Shown here: positions 20,545-30,200 of the stretch, piece by piece
Layout of the letters: every line of letters starts with the position of its first letter
Position numbering within the stretch: the first letter of the stretch is position 1
Assembly (NCBI RefSeq): GCF_000210295.1
Contig: NC_026744.1
Coordinates: 1,860,001-1,924,000, forward strand
DNA: 64,000 bases
Direction: 5' to 3'
DNA from: Trypanosoma brucei gambiense DAL972
Taxonomy: Eukaryota; Euglenozoa; Kinetoplastea; Trypanosomatida; Trypanosomatidae
Notes under the pieces: model-generated
Seen by the model: the letters and a program-made list of their open reading frames with translations, nothing else
Database searches by the model: none
What the model was told of the DNA's origin: nothing
Program-made: the position numbers and the translations under genes

Positions 20545-22025
20545 TTTTTAGTCATTCCACTAGGATTACGCGTGAAGAAAGGAAAAGGCAGCGTACATGC
20601 ACATTCCAATACTTATATTCGGACGATATGACTTCGAGGTTGCGGTGCAGCCTTAACTTATTTGTAACCCCTTAGCACAGAAGCATTTGTGTGTGCCCTC
20701 AGCTCGTTCGTTTGAGAATAAAGGTGGAAACTGGACTGAAAAAAAAATCCACATTACAATACAGGCCAGTCAGCTGGCCCACCATCTTCTTCAGCGCAAC
20801 CGAACGTTACGACATATGGTCGCTTGCCTCTGCGAATAGAAAGCCATCTGTTTCGGGCCCGCCTTTCCAATGAAGAGCGGCCTGCACTCAACAGCCAGCC
20901 ATGTCGCACTGCATCCCGATGGGCACGCCCGAAGTGGGTATCTGGAAACTACAGCGTTGATACGGACGCCAGTGTAGGACAAAGAGAGTGTTTACCGCCC
21001 TGTACAGTCAGTTGGGGCTGCGGCCCGTGATTTTTCAGCGTTCGAGCCAAATGACCTGCGTCGACCGGTTAGGTCACATCCTAAGCAATACTGTCGCATA
21101 AGTGGGACGGATTCGCACCACACATCACCGTTATAAACGTATAGCTCCCCCTCACCGTTGACGAGATGTTACCCTCGGCACAGAGAAAGAGCTGGGGTTG
21201 TGCGCAGCACCCTAATACTCAACAACAAATTATCCTTCACGACGAAAGCACAGGCAGCTAGACAGCGGTCGAAACTATCACATCCAAGCCTATACAAATC
21301 ATCGCACCACCGCTTCGCACAACACACTTACGCGGACATATTGTGTTAACGCACTCAGGGACGACCTCCATCGTGTACCGTCCGGGAGACGGCGCTATGT
21401 CGCACCCGTAATGCTGTGGGAAATATCGCAAAAAGCTCGACCTAAAACAGTTAAGTTCGATGTACACGGAAGGAGGTGCCTGATAACTGACTCCCAACCC
21501 TTCATGTCCCTCCGCTCCAGTAGCTAGAAACCACGAGAATCGGTGGTAATGATTGCTGGTCGGCTCCCTCGCCTCAACGTATGAGTCAAGGAAAATCAAA
21601 AAGTACAGGCTTTGTTTGACAGGTGCAGGTGAGAGATTAGACAGTGAACATCGCAAACAAAGTGCCAACGGTGAATGTGAAACCCCACAGGGGCTGCGAG
21701 CGATCTGATTATGTGGCACACGCGCAACCACAGGGAAAGTTGTTTTGTACTCGGTACTGATTACCACAAGAATAACGATATTTGTAACACTCCGTAATTT
21801 CCTATAAAACAGAAGCAAGGGGGAATGGGGAAGTGAGAAGAAATGCTTTTTTTCTTTTTTAAAACCACGCAACCAGCACACTACTTTGCGGAAACTAGCG
21901 TAGGAGAGGGGACCCTCACGACAGCCCCTTCCTGGGAGAAAATTTATTCTTTTCCCAGCGGAAATATTTCCCTAACCCTAACCCCACCACATTAAGCATA
22001 TCCTTATCTCGGTACCCCTTCGCGA
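20545..22025. other. intergenic region between small membrane protein and kinase
   Basis: About 1.5 kb. The only large frame is 21258-21881 on the minus strand, listed separately as doubtful. Two telomere-like CCCTAA hexamers occur at about 21970-21983. No RNA gene was recognised. Confidence 0.5.
21258..21881 (-). CDS. doubtful hypothetical ORF, 207 aa
   Basis: A sense-strand frame of 207 codons in an otherwise empty 1.5 kb spacer. The first 60 residues are hydrophobic and derive from a pyrimidine-rich stretch, which argues for untranslated sequence. The rest is mixed (for example HHYHRFSW-like and PPSVYIELN segments) with many Cys and Ser, and I recognise no domain. A frame of this length is near the limit of what chance gives in 64 kb. 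I list it only because it is on the coding strand and does not overlap another gene. Confidence 0.2.
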   Translation of the reverse strand: MCWLRGFKKEKKHFFSLPHSPLLLFYRKLRSVTNIVILVVISTEYKTTFPVVARVPHNQIARSPCGVSHSPLALCLRCSLSNLSPAPVKQSLYFLIFLDSYVEAREPTSNHYHRFSWFLATGAEGHEGLGVSYQAPPSVYIELNCFRSSFLRYFPQHYGCDIAPSPGRYTMEVVPECVNTICPRKCVVRSGGAMICIGLDVIVSTAV

Positions 22026-22424
22026 TCAGTCAACCCATCGCCGCGCGCCAGACATGTTTGGTACCTTCCATCCTTCCTGATGCTGCCAAAAATGATGTGG
22101 TGTTCCACCCGAGTTGTTGTAGAAGAAATGCTTTGGGGTGCCAGGAGGTACCTCCTTCATCAACGGAAGGGGAATCCCAAAGAAGAGATCATACACGACA
22201 CACGCCACAAAGGTAAAAATTGGTGCTCGGTAGAAAAGCCACTCAAAAGGAATTTGAAAAGGCCATCCAAGGGCATGCTTAGTCAGGTAAAACCCACCGG
22301 CAGTGGGTGCAGTAGAAATCTGTTTGGGTGCCTCCCGATAGGGAAACGTTCGCTTTGGAACGCCATGAGGATATAGTGCCTTCACATCAAATCCGCTAAA
22401 TCTCAACCCCGAACGACTGACCAT
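22026..22424 (-). CDS. small single-TM protein, probably mitochondrial
   Basis: A 132-aa protein that I cannot name. The N-terminus (MVSRSGLRFSGFDVKAL) is basic and poor in acidic residues, which suits a mitochondrial leader. One hydrophobic segment lies at about 66-86 (RAPIFTFVACVVYDLFFGI). The C-terminal part is polar and rich in aromatic, His and Gly residues (FFYNNSGGTPHHFWQHQEGW). This size and layout are typical of accessory subunits of respiratory complexes or the ATP synthase in trypanosomatids, but no specific subunit can be assigned. It sits on the coding strand in a normally spaced position between the TPR gene and the kinase; the ATG is within a context free of other frames. Confidence 0.8.
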   Translation of the reverse strand: MVSRSGLRFSGFDVKALYPHGVPKRTFPYREAPKQISTAPTAGGFYLTKHALGWPFQIPFEWLFYRAPIFTFVACVVYDLFFGIPLPLMKEVPPGTPKHFFYNNSGGTPHHFWQHQEGWKVPNMSGARRWVD

Positions 22425-22693
22425 GGTTAATCTACAGCACGAAGTGTTGTAGCCTAACTAAGCGGGAAACCTAGTGCATGTATAAGAAAACGTTAACAAG
22501 ATAAACAATGGCATTAACTTAGGAATTGTGCAAAGTTCGAAGAGCCACAAGGTTAGCCACACGTGGCCGCCGCACAAGCGAAAAAACATAGCGCTTAGTC
22601 TCTGTGATCCTATACATGGTACGACCCCCGCAAGCTGTTACAAAGCTCTCCATAGGCATTTTCGTGCAACAAGAAATCCCTCTGCAGCACCTG

Positions 22694-23839
22694 TTAATGC
22701 CTATCTGCAAGGAAGCGTCGGCCCCTAATAGCTTTCAATACCTCCACTCTGAGATTCAGTACGGCCTGCAGGGACTCTGCGCACTGAATTGGTTCTGCTT
22801 CACCACACGCAACAAGTTGCGGCCTGGCGTTAATGATTTCTGAAGTTAACCTGAACTCTTCTTCAGCTCTGTTTATGTCTTTCTGCAGAAGAAAACAGCT
22901 TCCCAAATTCAGGGGCAGCCATGGGTCGTATTTGAGCTTGTCGGTGCCCTCCGCCATCAAACTCTGAAAATCCACAATAGCAGCCTTAAGGAGTTCCTCT
23001 TCGTATGCCCGTTGGTCCACTGCTGCTAGTTCACCAAGCACCTCCGACTTCACATCATCCAAAGATTTCAGAGCTGGCAGAACAACAGAGGCGCCGTCAC
23101 AACGTTTTGTGGCAGCAGGCTGGGAACTTTCCTCATCGTCATACTTCCAACTAGACTCAACAATACGCAGTGCAAGACATGCCCGACGCAGCTGAGCATA
23201 GTGGTACTCCTCCTTCACCCTCAGAGCGGATGAGTAAGCTTGCAATGCCTCCTTTAATAGGCCTTGCTCTTCATATGCCCTTCCTAGGTTAGCCCACGCG
23301 TAGTAATTGGCTTCGTTCAATCGTATCGCCGTTTTAAAGTCATTAACGCACTGATTGAACTCCGAAGAAAGGAGACGAAGACCAGGTACACGTGTGCTCA
23401 AGATACATAAGCCTCTGTGATTATATGCGTGGTCATTGTCAGGCTCTACATTGATAATTGAACTGTAATCTACGAAGGCGGAAGACCAATTTGATGAAGC
23501 CACGTAGCTTGCTGCACGTGCCTCCATAGCTCTAATATTTAGTGGATCTTTCTCCAGGCACTGGGAATAACGCTCGATTGCTTTTTCATATTCCTCTTGA
23601 CCACGAAGGCACTCCCCGAGTAGGAAATAAGCAACTGTGTTTTCCTCGTATATCTCTATCGCTGCCTCCAAAGCTACCATTGCCTTTACATAATTCGGTT
23701 GTGCGTTCCTACCTGTCGGTTCCAGCAATGAGAGGCCTTCGTCGCACTTTTCGTGAGAAGATTTTATCCGAGCTTCTAACAGCTTTCTCTCCTTCCGCCT
23801 GGCTCTCCGCTCCTTACTCGACTTCGAGCGCTTTGCCAT
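22694..23839 (-). CDS. TPR-repeat protein
   Basis: A 381-aa protein with tetratricopeptide repeats from about residue 50 to 250: AYFLLGECLRGQEEYEKAIERYSQCLEKDPLN is a textbook repeat, followed by ones around YSSIINVEPDNDHAYNHRG, FKTAIRLNEANYYAWANLGRAYEEQG and LKEALQAYSSALRVKEEYHYAQLRRA. The N-terminus is very basic (AKRSKSSKERRARRKERK), like a nuclear or nucleolar signal. The last 100 residues contain another likely repeat (WLPLNLGSCFLLQKDINRAEEEFRLTSEI). TPR proteins are scaffolds; no partner can be named. I chose the ATG at 23839 over the in-frame one at 23917, because the 26 extra residues (MYVSLCFEPM...) look like translated 5' leader. Confidence 0.9.
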   Translation of the reverse strand: MAKRSKSSKERRARRKERKLLEARIKSSHEKCDEGLSLLEPTGRNAQPNYVKAMVALEAAIEIYEENTVAYFLLGECLRGQEEYEKAIERYSQCLEKDPLNIRAMEARAASYVASSNWSSAFVDYSSIINVEPDNDHAYNHRGLCILSTRVPGLRLLSSEFNQCVNDFKTAIRLNEANYYAWANLGRAYEEQGLLKEALQAYSSALRVKEEYHYAQLRRACLALRIVESSWKYDDEESSQPAATKRCDGASVVLPALKSLDDVKSEVLGELAAVDQRAYEEELLKAAIVDFQSLMAEGTDKLKYDPWLPLNLGSCFLLQKDINRAEEEFRLTSEIINARPQLVACGEAEPIQCAESLQAVLNLRVEVLKAIRGRRFLADRH

Positions 23840-24135
23840 TGTATAATTTCTGGTGAGGTGGGAGAGACATTCAAAATAAAAGGGGGACATTGGCTCAAAA
23901 CACAGAGAGACGTACACATTTTCATATACAATAATTCAGTGCGGAAGATGTCCGTTAGAGTGGGTTTTTGCGATCCCCTAAGGAAAAGCCACCACGAGTT
24001 TGCACTCATGCGCTTACGTAACGAAAGTTAATGTGCTAAAACGAAAGGGGAAAAATCTACAAAACTTTAGCGAAACCTTTAGATGTTAAAACACACAGAT
24101 GCATGTAAAAAAAAAAATAACGCTAATTAGAATTA
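23840..24135. other. short spacer between CGM1-like and TPR genes
   Basis: About 300 bases; nothing beyond an A-tract near 24107-24118 on the plus strand, a sense-strand pyrimidine run upstream of the TPR gene's leader. Confidence 0.5.
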
Positions 24136-27100
24136 TTAATCCCTGTTAAGGTCATTGTTTTGTGTCGGAACTACACCCGCTTGTGCGTTACCCTCTTTGC
24201 GAAATGCAATCGCCCTCATTGCAAGCAGGTAGTCTTTCTCGCCGGACGAAATTGTTTTATTGAAGCCACGGTCATTATCCAAAATCCCTTGGAATGTTGA
24301 GCAAGCCTCGGGAACAACAACAAGTCCACACTCCCGCCCTACAGCAACGAGAAAATCAACCGGAACGACGTTGACTTTTTTGAAATGACCCTTCCGCACC
24401 GAAAGCAGAAAGTGATTTCCCACCCTTGGTAAGAAATCTGCGGCCCACTCAATCGCAAAAACACCGTTACCAAAACTGCCTTTAGCAAATAATGGCTCAA
24501 CATCGAAGAAGCAACCTATAAATACCCCACCGGGAATTAGGGCATTGGCCACGCTTTCGATAAGCCGCATCGCGGTGTACTCTGTTCCGAATGCATGATG
24601 AAATCCGGCAAACGCAGTTATGACATGAAATTGTCTTGGGTGGATCTTCGTCAAGTGGTGACTCCAAAAGTTTGCAGAGAACACATCGGCACAGATAACG
24701 TCATAAAATGACATCTCTGTCATTTCATGGCGTAATGAAGAAATGAGCTCGCTCGCAGCATCCACGACACTCGACTTCAAATCGAAACCAATGTACCGAG
24801 CCGTTTTGTTCCTTATCCATTTTCTTAAAAGGTATCCCCCACAGCAAATCTCAAGCACGTCATTCGTGGCCACCTTAGGAGTTATTATATCTATGAGTAA
24901 AGATGCGCACCGGGTTAAGACATGGGTTGCAAACGATGCATTTTCCGGTGGGGGGGCCAAATATCCAATTTCTGCTTTCAAGTTAGTAGCAGAAAATGTG
25001 CCCCAACAGTTATCACAATAGAAGTGTTGGTTTAGGGTGTCATTCTTTCCCATAACACAGAACCGACCACAGTATAGACAATCCCCATGGCCTGTTTCGC
25101 TCCAGCACTTTTTGCACCAATACGCCATGTGCTTCACGTTCATTCTTCCTACGTCACTTACGTTATGACACCTTCCACACCTGTATTTGGCAGCGTCAAG
25201 TAGCCACAGCATTTCCTTATGCGTCAATCCAGGCACATGAACAAGTCTCTCAACGATGTCGAACGTATCTGGCTGGTACCCCATATCCAGACCACGGCCC
25301 CGAAGCAACTCCCACCAATGAGAACCATCGTCACTTCGCTTTAGGACGCATTCGATGACGGAGCCGCTCCTAAGCTCGGGGGCAGAGTCCCATATATAGT
25401 CAACATATTCATTGTTATAAGACATGGTATTCTTACCGCTGTCAGCCACAAGAAGCCACGCCCGTTTTACATCTCCACTCTCTGGATGGACATTTTCAAC
25501 GTCACCAACAATAAACACCGCAGTTGTCGAGGATGTAGGGATCCAGCTATAAACCGAGGTATCTTTCTCTTTGCAGTTGGTAACGTGAGGCACAAAAACT
25601 AAGCCCAATGTTGGATGTCCTGCCGGTGGGTTTCTAAGTAAGCGCTCAGCCTGAGTTGAAACGGTATATATTGTCCGGACAATGGCAACCCGATTGGGGC
25701 TCGTGTGTGGACGGCTTGCGTAATTGTCAAGCAAACACTTTTCCACGTAAAACCACCGCTCTGGAAAGGGTAGCTCTCGCACGTCAGCTTCTTCAAAAGA
25801 TAGAATATCCTCCACTATTATGACATAATCCAGGTAACTTCGGTAGGAAGAAGCAACGACAGCAGAAAAAACGCTATTTTTCGCCCTTCCACCCAGCCCC
25901 CGAAAGTAATCTGGAAGTGCAGAAATGCTTCCCGTCTTAACGTCTACACAAAAAACATCCCCCTCGCTATTTGTAATCAGTAGTACATTTGCTCCCACGG
26001 TCTTACTCCGTACATAGTACGGGTATTTGGAAAATTCTTCTGCTGCCGCAGCAAACGTCATTCTGTTGAGTGGGACTGGGACACAATTAACAGGAAGCCA
26101 CTTCTCCGCTATTTTGTGAGCGTATTCGTATTGAGCAAACGTAATGGACCTTCTGAAGTGCTGGGGAACATAACCAAAGCAAGTGCTCGACATGTCGAAT
26201 GACCGACCCGCAGCCAGCACATAGTTTAGCGTCGCATTCAAAAACCAACCGTCTGCTTCCGTGCACAGCGTCACACCAAATTCCTTTCGCAACGTTGTAT
26301 CGCTCACACAAACACCCGAAACGCTGGCTGCCGTATCATCACACAGATCCCCAACGAATGCCAGCATATCAAACACTGGACAAACTAACGTCCCTACGTG
26401 GTGAGAATAATCGATATTAATGTTAACATGAACAACAGTTGGCTTCGGCCAGTCATTTTGTTCCTTCAGAAGTGACAAAAAATGTGTTTCGTATTCTTTT
26501 AAACTTGATAATGTACGTGAAACATCACGTGGATACAAAGAAACAAAAAATGACCGATCAGGCTTGCCATCTGATAGCAACTTCTTGCTTGCATCATCCC
26601 CTATCGAGACAACCACGGTGAGAGGAACTTGCATGCTACAAGCAAATGATGCTACGGCATTTACCTCTGTAATACGGAGGGGATGAAAGTTAATTCCCAA
26701 TAGAGCCGTCTGGAAAAAGTGAACATCTTCCGGTTGCGGGATGATTATCGACACAAAAAAGTAGTGGCGGTGGGTGCCAGCGTATCGCCTACTTGATGAT
26801 GTTCCACAGAAAGATCCCACGTAACCCACCGCCAAAACCCGAGGATCCTCTCGAAGTGTCCAGAAGTAGTCGTCCCAAGCAGCTTTCAGCTGAGGTGCAA
26901 CCTCAGCACCGCACTCCTTAGGAACCTCAACACGAACCAGAAAACCAGGTGCCGCGCTAATGGCACATATGTCGGACACAGTGCCTGTAAGTGACAAAAT
27001 GGAGCGGGATAGTAGAATTCCAGTTGGTGCCTCGGTGCCAGAACAATATCCAGCATTCTTTACATTACTGAAGAATGTGGTAGTAAATACTTGTAAAGCA

Positions 27101-27309
27101 TCATCGCCTGGGCCTCCGTGGGAATAACTACAGAGTAACCTCTTCGTTAAGAGTTGAAATAATCCACTTGTTTCTTCGGATTCTTTCGTAGCATCATATT
27201 TTCTGATGGTTGGTAACATTAAAAGATACCGGTAAAAATTGCTCCTGTGCGGTGCTCCGTGATCTCCAGCGGCTTGGGGGACGAAGGACCTGGCATTTGC
27301 GTTCAACAT
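24136..27309 (-). CDS. CGM1: cap guanylyltransferase-(guanine-N7) methyltransferase, CGM1-like
   Basis: A 1057-aa protein matching the size and layout of the bifunctional trypanosome enzyme that caps spliced-leader RNA. The C-terminal part (about 795-1040) is an mRNA cap N7-methyltransferase: SAM motif VLEICCGGYLLRKW (818-831), GFDLKSS (841-847), DVICADVF, and FHVITAFAGFHHAFGTEYTAMRLI with LIPGGVFIGCFFD. The middle (about 430-600) has the outline of a guanylyltransferase: YVRSKTVGANVLLI (motif I, Lys436), YVIIVEDIL with PFPERW (IIIa), HPTLGLVFVP (IV) and YSWIPT (V). These motifs are altered: motif I is KTVG instead of KxDG, and motif V lacks its usual lysine. Between the domains is a Cys-rich cluster with several CxxC pairs (about 711-769) that should bind zinc. 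The first 400 residues are unrecognised. The methyltransferase call is firm; active guanylyltransferase is uncertain. Site: nucleus. Confidence 0.8.
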   Translation of the reverse strand: MLNANARSFVPQAAGDHGAPHRSNFYRYLLMLPTIRKYDATKESEETSGLFQLLTKRLLCSYSHGGPGDDALQVFTTTFFSNVKNAGYCSGTEAPTGILLSRSILSLTGTVSDICAISAAPGFLVRVEVPKECGAEVAPQLKAAWDDYFWTLREDPRVLAVGYVGSFCGTSSSRRYAGTHRHYFFVSIIIPQPEDVHFFQTALLGINFHPLRITEVNAVASFACSMQVPLTVVVSIGDDASKKLLSDGKPDRSFFVSLYPRDVSRTLSSLKEYETHFLSLLKEQNDWPKPTVVHVNINIDYSHHVGTLVCPVFDMLAFVGDLCDDTAASVSGVCVSDTTLRKEFGVTLCTEADGWFLNATLNYVLAAGRSFDMSSTCFGYVPQHFRRSITFAQYEYAHKIAEKWLPVNCVPVPLNRMTFAAAAEEFSKYPYYVRSKTVGANVLLITNSEGDVFCVDVKTGSISALPDYFRGLGGRAKNSVFSAVVASSYRSYLDYVIIVEDILSFEEADVRELPFPERWFYVEKCLLDNYASRPHTSPNRVAIVRTIYTVSTQAERLLRNPPAGHPTLGLVFVPHVTNCKEKDTSVYSWIPTSSTTAVFIVGDVENVHPESGDVKRAWLLVADSGKNTMSYNNEYVDYIWDSAPELRSGSVIECVLKRSDDGSHWWELLRGRGLDMGYQPDTFDIVERLVHVPGLTHKEMLWLLDAAKYRCGRCHNVSDVGRMNVKHMAYWCKKCWSETGHGDCLYCGRFCVMGKNDTLNQHFYCDNCWGTFSATNLKAEIGYLAPPPENASFATHVLTRCASLLIDIITPKVATNDVLEICCGGYLLRKWIRNKTARYIGFDLKSSVVDAASELISSLRHEMTEMSFYDVICADVFSANFWSHHLTKIHPRQFHVITAFAGFHHAFGTEYTAMRLIESVANALIPGGVFIGCFFDVEPLFAKGSFGNGVFAIEWAADFLPRVGNHFLLSVRKGHFKKVNVVPVDFLVAVGRECGLVVVPEACSTFQGILDNDRGFNKTISSGEKDYLLAMRAIAFRKEGNAQAGVVPTQNNDLNRD

Positions 27310-28932
27310 TGCTACCGCTTACTTACTTTCCCCTTTTAAACTTATCCACTCCGATCTAACCTTTGATTTAAAAAAAAAAAACCGACACCGTTATCGTTTT
27401 CCCCTTACTAACAGTATGAAGGTAAAGAAAGTGGACTGCATAATTTTGAAATAACGCGGCGACGAAAACGAACAAGCTCCCAATATATAATGGATATTCA
27501 TCACAAGGAGGAGAAATTGTACCCAGATGTAAGCAGCAGTCAATGTCCACGAGCGCAAGGGCAGCAACTACCTGTCCTTTAAATAATGAGGATCTGCGTG
27601 TACTCTTCGGCGGCAAGGGAGCAAGCACAGCTCCGACACACCAAGGGAATAGCTCGCATAACCGGTTACGTGCGCTAGTGTACTGCCCAAGGTAGGCAGA
27701 GTTTTCCACACAGAAAAAAAGAGTATGGGCTTAGAATAACCTCACCGTGGGGTGACTTAGGGAAATCAGGAGGCACCACAAACACCGACAAAACTTCGCT
27801 TATTTACTCGGCCGCAAGGCGCACAAGACCACCACTAGCCCAACCGTTGAAGTGGATCAAGCCAACTCAAGAGTCTTGAATAGCGAAACAAGCAACGTAG
27901 CCATAACACGAGCAGTTTCTTTCGCCGCCGCTCCGGGAGAAGGGTATAAAGTAGCCGCAGTAAAAACCCGACACTGGCAAAACCAGAGACGCATCCCCGG
28001 CTTCTGCAAACCTTAAAGGGAGATCGAAGGGTGCGGGGCGTAGAAATCCAGCACATACATATACGACCACCCACCTGTACCCCGACTCACAAGCGGTCCG
28101 AAACATCACAACGTCGCGCTCTGCTGTCCTGAACACTCGGTAACACACACTCCCCCGCCAACGAATACCCACCCCGCGCGAGTCAACCACCGCACCAACT
28201 CACACAATGAAGCAGCAGCAACGCGCTTCCAGGTCAGCCAATCGGTGGGCACGCGGTCCCTCAGAACACACCCATCACCCCAAATACGCTGGCCACACGG
28301 AGCTGCACCACTCGGACGCTCACTCAGCACCGAAACGGCCGCACCAAGAATGCGTAGATTTTTGTTTGTTACTGCGCGCGTTTTGGAAGTGCGCACAGGG
28401 GGTCCGTCTCTGGAGTCAGTATCTCAGTAAAGAATCGGCTGTACGGGCTTCGGGGAGTTGAAACCACCGCCCTTCCACCTCAACACAAGCCTGGTGCTGA
28501 AGCAAGCTGCTGGCGCTCGACTTTCCCCTTCTATCGCAGGTTAGTGAACTCAGGCAGCGGCACCAAGGATGGAAAAGAAGCAACATCTTCCCCCTTTCTT
28601 CAAAATGTATTCCTTCAGGGATCGACAACTTGCCACGCTGCAGATCCTGCGGGTCAAACGGACGGTGAATAAAGGAAAGTGGGATATACTTCCCTAACGG
28701 ACTTTGTTGTCTGGCCCCTTTTTCGCCCATCTTTTTCGATTTTTTTTTTTTTTGGAAGCAAAAACGGATGCAAAAAAAAAAACAGGTTGGAACTCGCGGG
28801 CACCGAGACATTCGAAAAGGGGAAAGATGTTTTGCCAGCAGATACCGAAAATATCGTCAGAGGTCGAAATCCGCTACTGAGCACTTTCCTCCAAATGTAA
28901 TGACGAGAATTATCTTCGCTGCCGCGCCTGCC
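27310..28932. other. gene-free stretch left of tRNA-Gly
   Basis: About 1.6 kb without a supportable protein gene, upstream of the CGM1-like gene in sense direction. An A12 tract near 27369-27380 gives a pyrimidine run on the sense strand and may provide the splice signal of the cap-enzyme gene. Around 27800-28450 base composition is more GC-rich, and overlapping frames on both strands show no domain. I looked for a small nuclear RNA divergent from the tRNA and did not recognise one. Confidence 0.5.
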
Positions 28933-29003
28933 GCGCCGTTGGTCTAGTGGCATGATGGTACCCTCCCAAGGTATTGACCCGGGTTCGATTCCCGGACGGC
29001 GCA
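28933..29003 (+). tRNA. tRNA-Gly (CCC)
   Basis: A complete 71-nt cloverleaf including the discriminator A. The acceptor arms gcgccgt (28933-28939) and acggcgc (28996-29002) pair fully. The anticodon stem gtacc/ggtat closes the loop ctcccaa with anticodon CCC at 28965-28967, reading GGG glycine codons. The T-arm ccggg-TTCGATT-cccgg is perfect and supplies the B box; the A box is in tggtctagtgg. No intron and no encoded CCA. This is the only gene on the plus strand, opposite to all protein genes. Confidence 0.97.
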
Positions 29004-29005
29004 TC

Positions 29006-29010
29006 TTTTT
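29006..29010 (+). terminator. RNA polymerase III T-run terminator
   Basis: Five T residues start three bases after the tRNA discriminator, the usual position and length for a Pol III stop. Confidence 0.8.
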
Positions 29011-30189
29011 CGCGCCTTCAACCGGATTGTGCGGCTTTTCTATCCACACCTCGAAAATGTATGGCGAACGGTGTCGCCACCATCTTCCCAAACGTATGAA
29101 CGGGAAAAACAACCAACATATGAGAGTCGCTTCCTCCACTCCACAATTACGGCCCCTTCCGCACATTTCGCTTGCGGAATCGCCAAACAGCACACCACCA
29201 GCGTCTATCGCAGACCTTTCCAGCCCATCGTTTTCTCATTCAAGGTATATCGGCATTGTTCCCATACTCTGCCTGTGGCACTCTGCTTGGTGCCATGTTC
29301 CTTAGCGTACTCGCAAGCCGCTATCTCTATCTTGTAGCAACCACCAGTGCATTCAGCTTTTCAGGCAGTTTAAAATTTTCAATTGCCATCTTCCGCCGAG
29401 CCACACGTTCCGCGCGACGAATACTCTTTCTTGGGCACAGGAGGGTGTGGAAAAAGAGAGTTCCAATGGGGAGGCAGTGAATTCCGAAGAATGCAAAGCC
29501 AATGGCATGGTTGTGTAGGCGCGAACACCGTCTTTATCGATGGAGATGGCATTGCAACCATTTCCCCCTTACGTGAAAATGGAATAGCGGGGAGGCTCCT
29601 ACAGACACCATATTAACGCCAAGGTGGCGCCTATAGCCTCGTCATTGTGCTTGGCTCTTGCGCTCTTTCAAGGGTGAGGCCAAGCGCCGGGGTGCTTCCT
29701 AAATATTTGCATTTGAAGCGTGCAGGTGCTCAACAGCCAGTAGGCAAGTGGAAAGAAACGATGGCATCGGCTCTCGGGAGAGAGTGCGGTTGCCTTTCAG
29801 CCATGCTGAGCTTATGGGCCTGCTTCTTCAGGTGCCTGTCCGCTGCTGTTATTATTTAGGGCGAAAGTCAGGCGGAGCTTAGGTTCGATTCTCAGTGGAT
29901 AGCAATGGAATGCCTTTTGCCCCTTTCAGAAGAAAGACCGAGCTCTGACAAGGCACCTGCTGCGATGCCGGGGCTGTTTTTTGCACTTTTTGTGAAGCGT
30001 ATTTGGTCCTGAAGAAGGAAAGACACGCTAGCAGCAAGAGCAAAAAATATCAGAACAACCAAAGGCCTTCAAAAGAAGGGGACGTGTCCGCACCCTTTTT
30101 TTTTAAAAAAAGAGAAAAAGGATAAGTGCCTCAAAGCCCGCAACAAATTGGAGGGTGCAAAAGAACATCTGCTAAATCAATGCTTGGCC

Positions 30190-30200
30190 GGGGGGGGGGG
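30190..30200. repeat. poly-G tract (G11)
   Basis: An uninterrupted G run on the plus strand in the gene-free stretch near tRNA-Gly; C on the strand that is sense for the surrounding protein genes. Confidence 0.95.

Noticed and set aside
21970..21983. CCCTAA hexamers suggesting a telomere or chromosome fusion
   Set aside because: Only two copies, in ordinary spacer DNA between core genes; chance is sufficient.
29860..29905. Second tRNA-like T-loop (GGTTCGATTC)
   Set aside because: The flanking bases do not form a T-stem or acceptor stem; only the short box matches.
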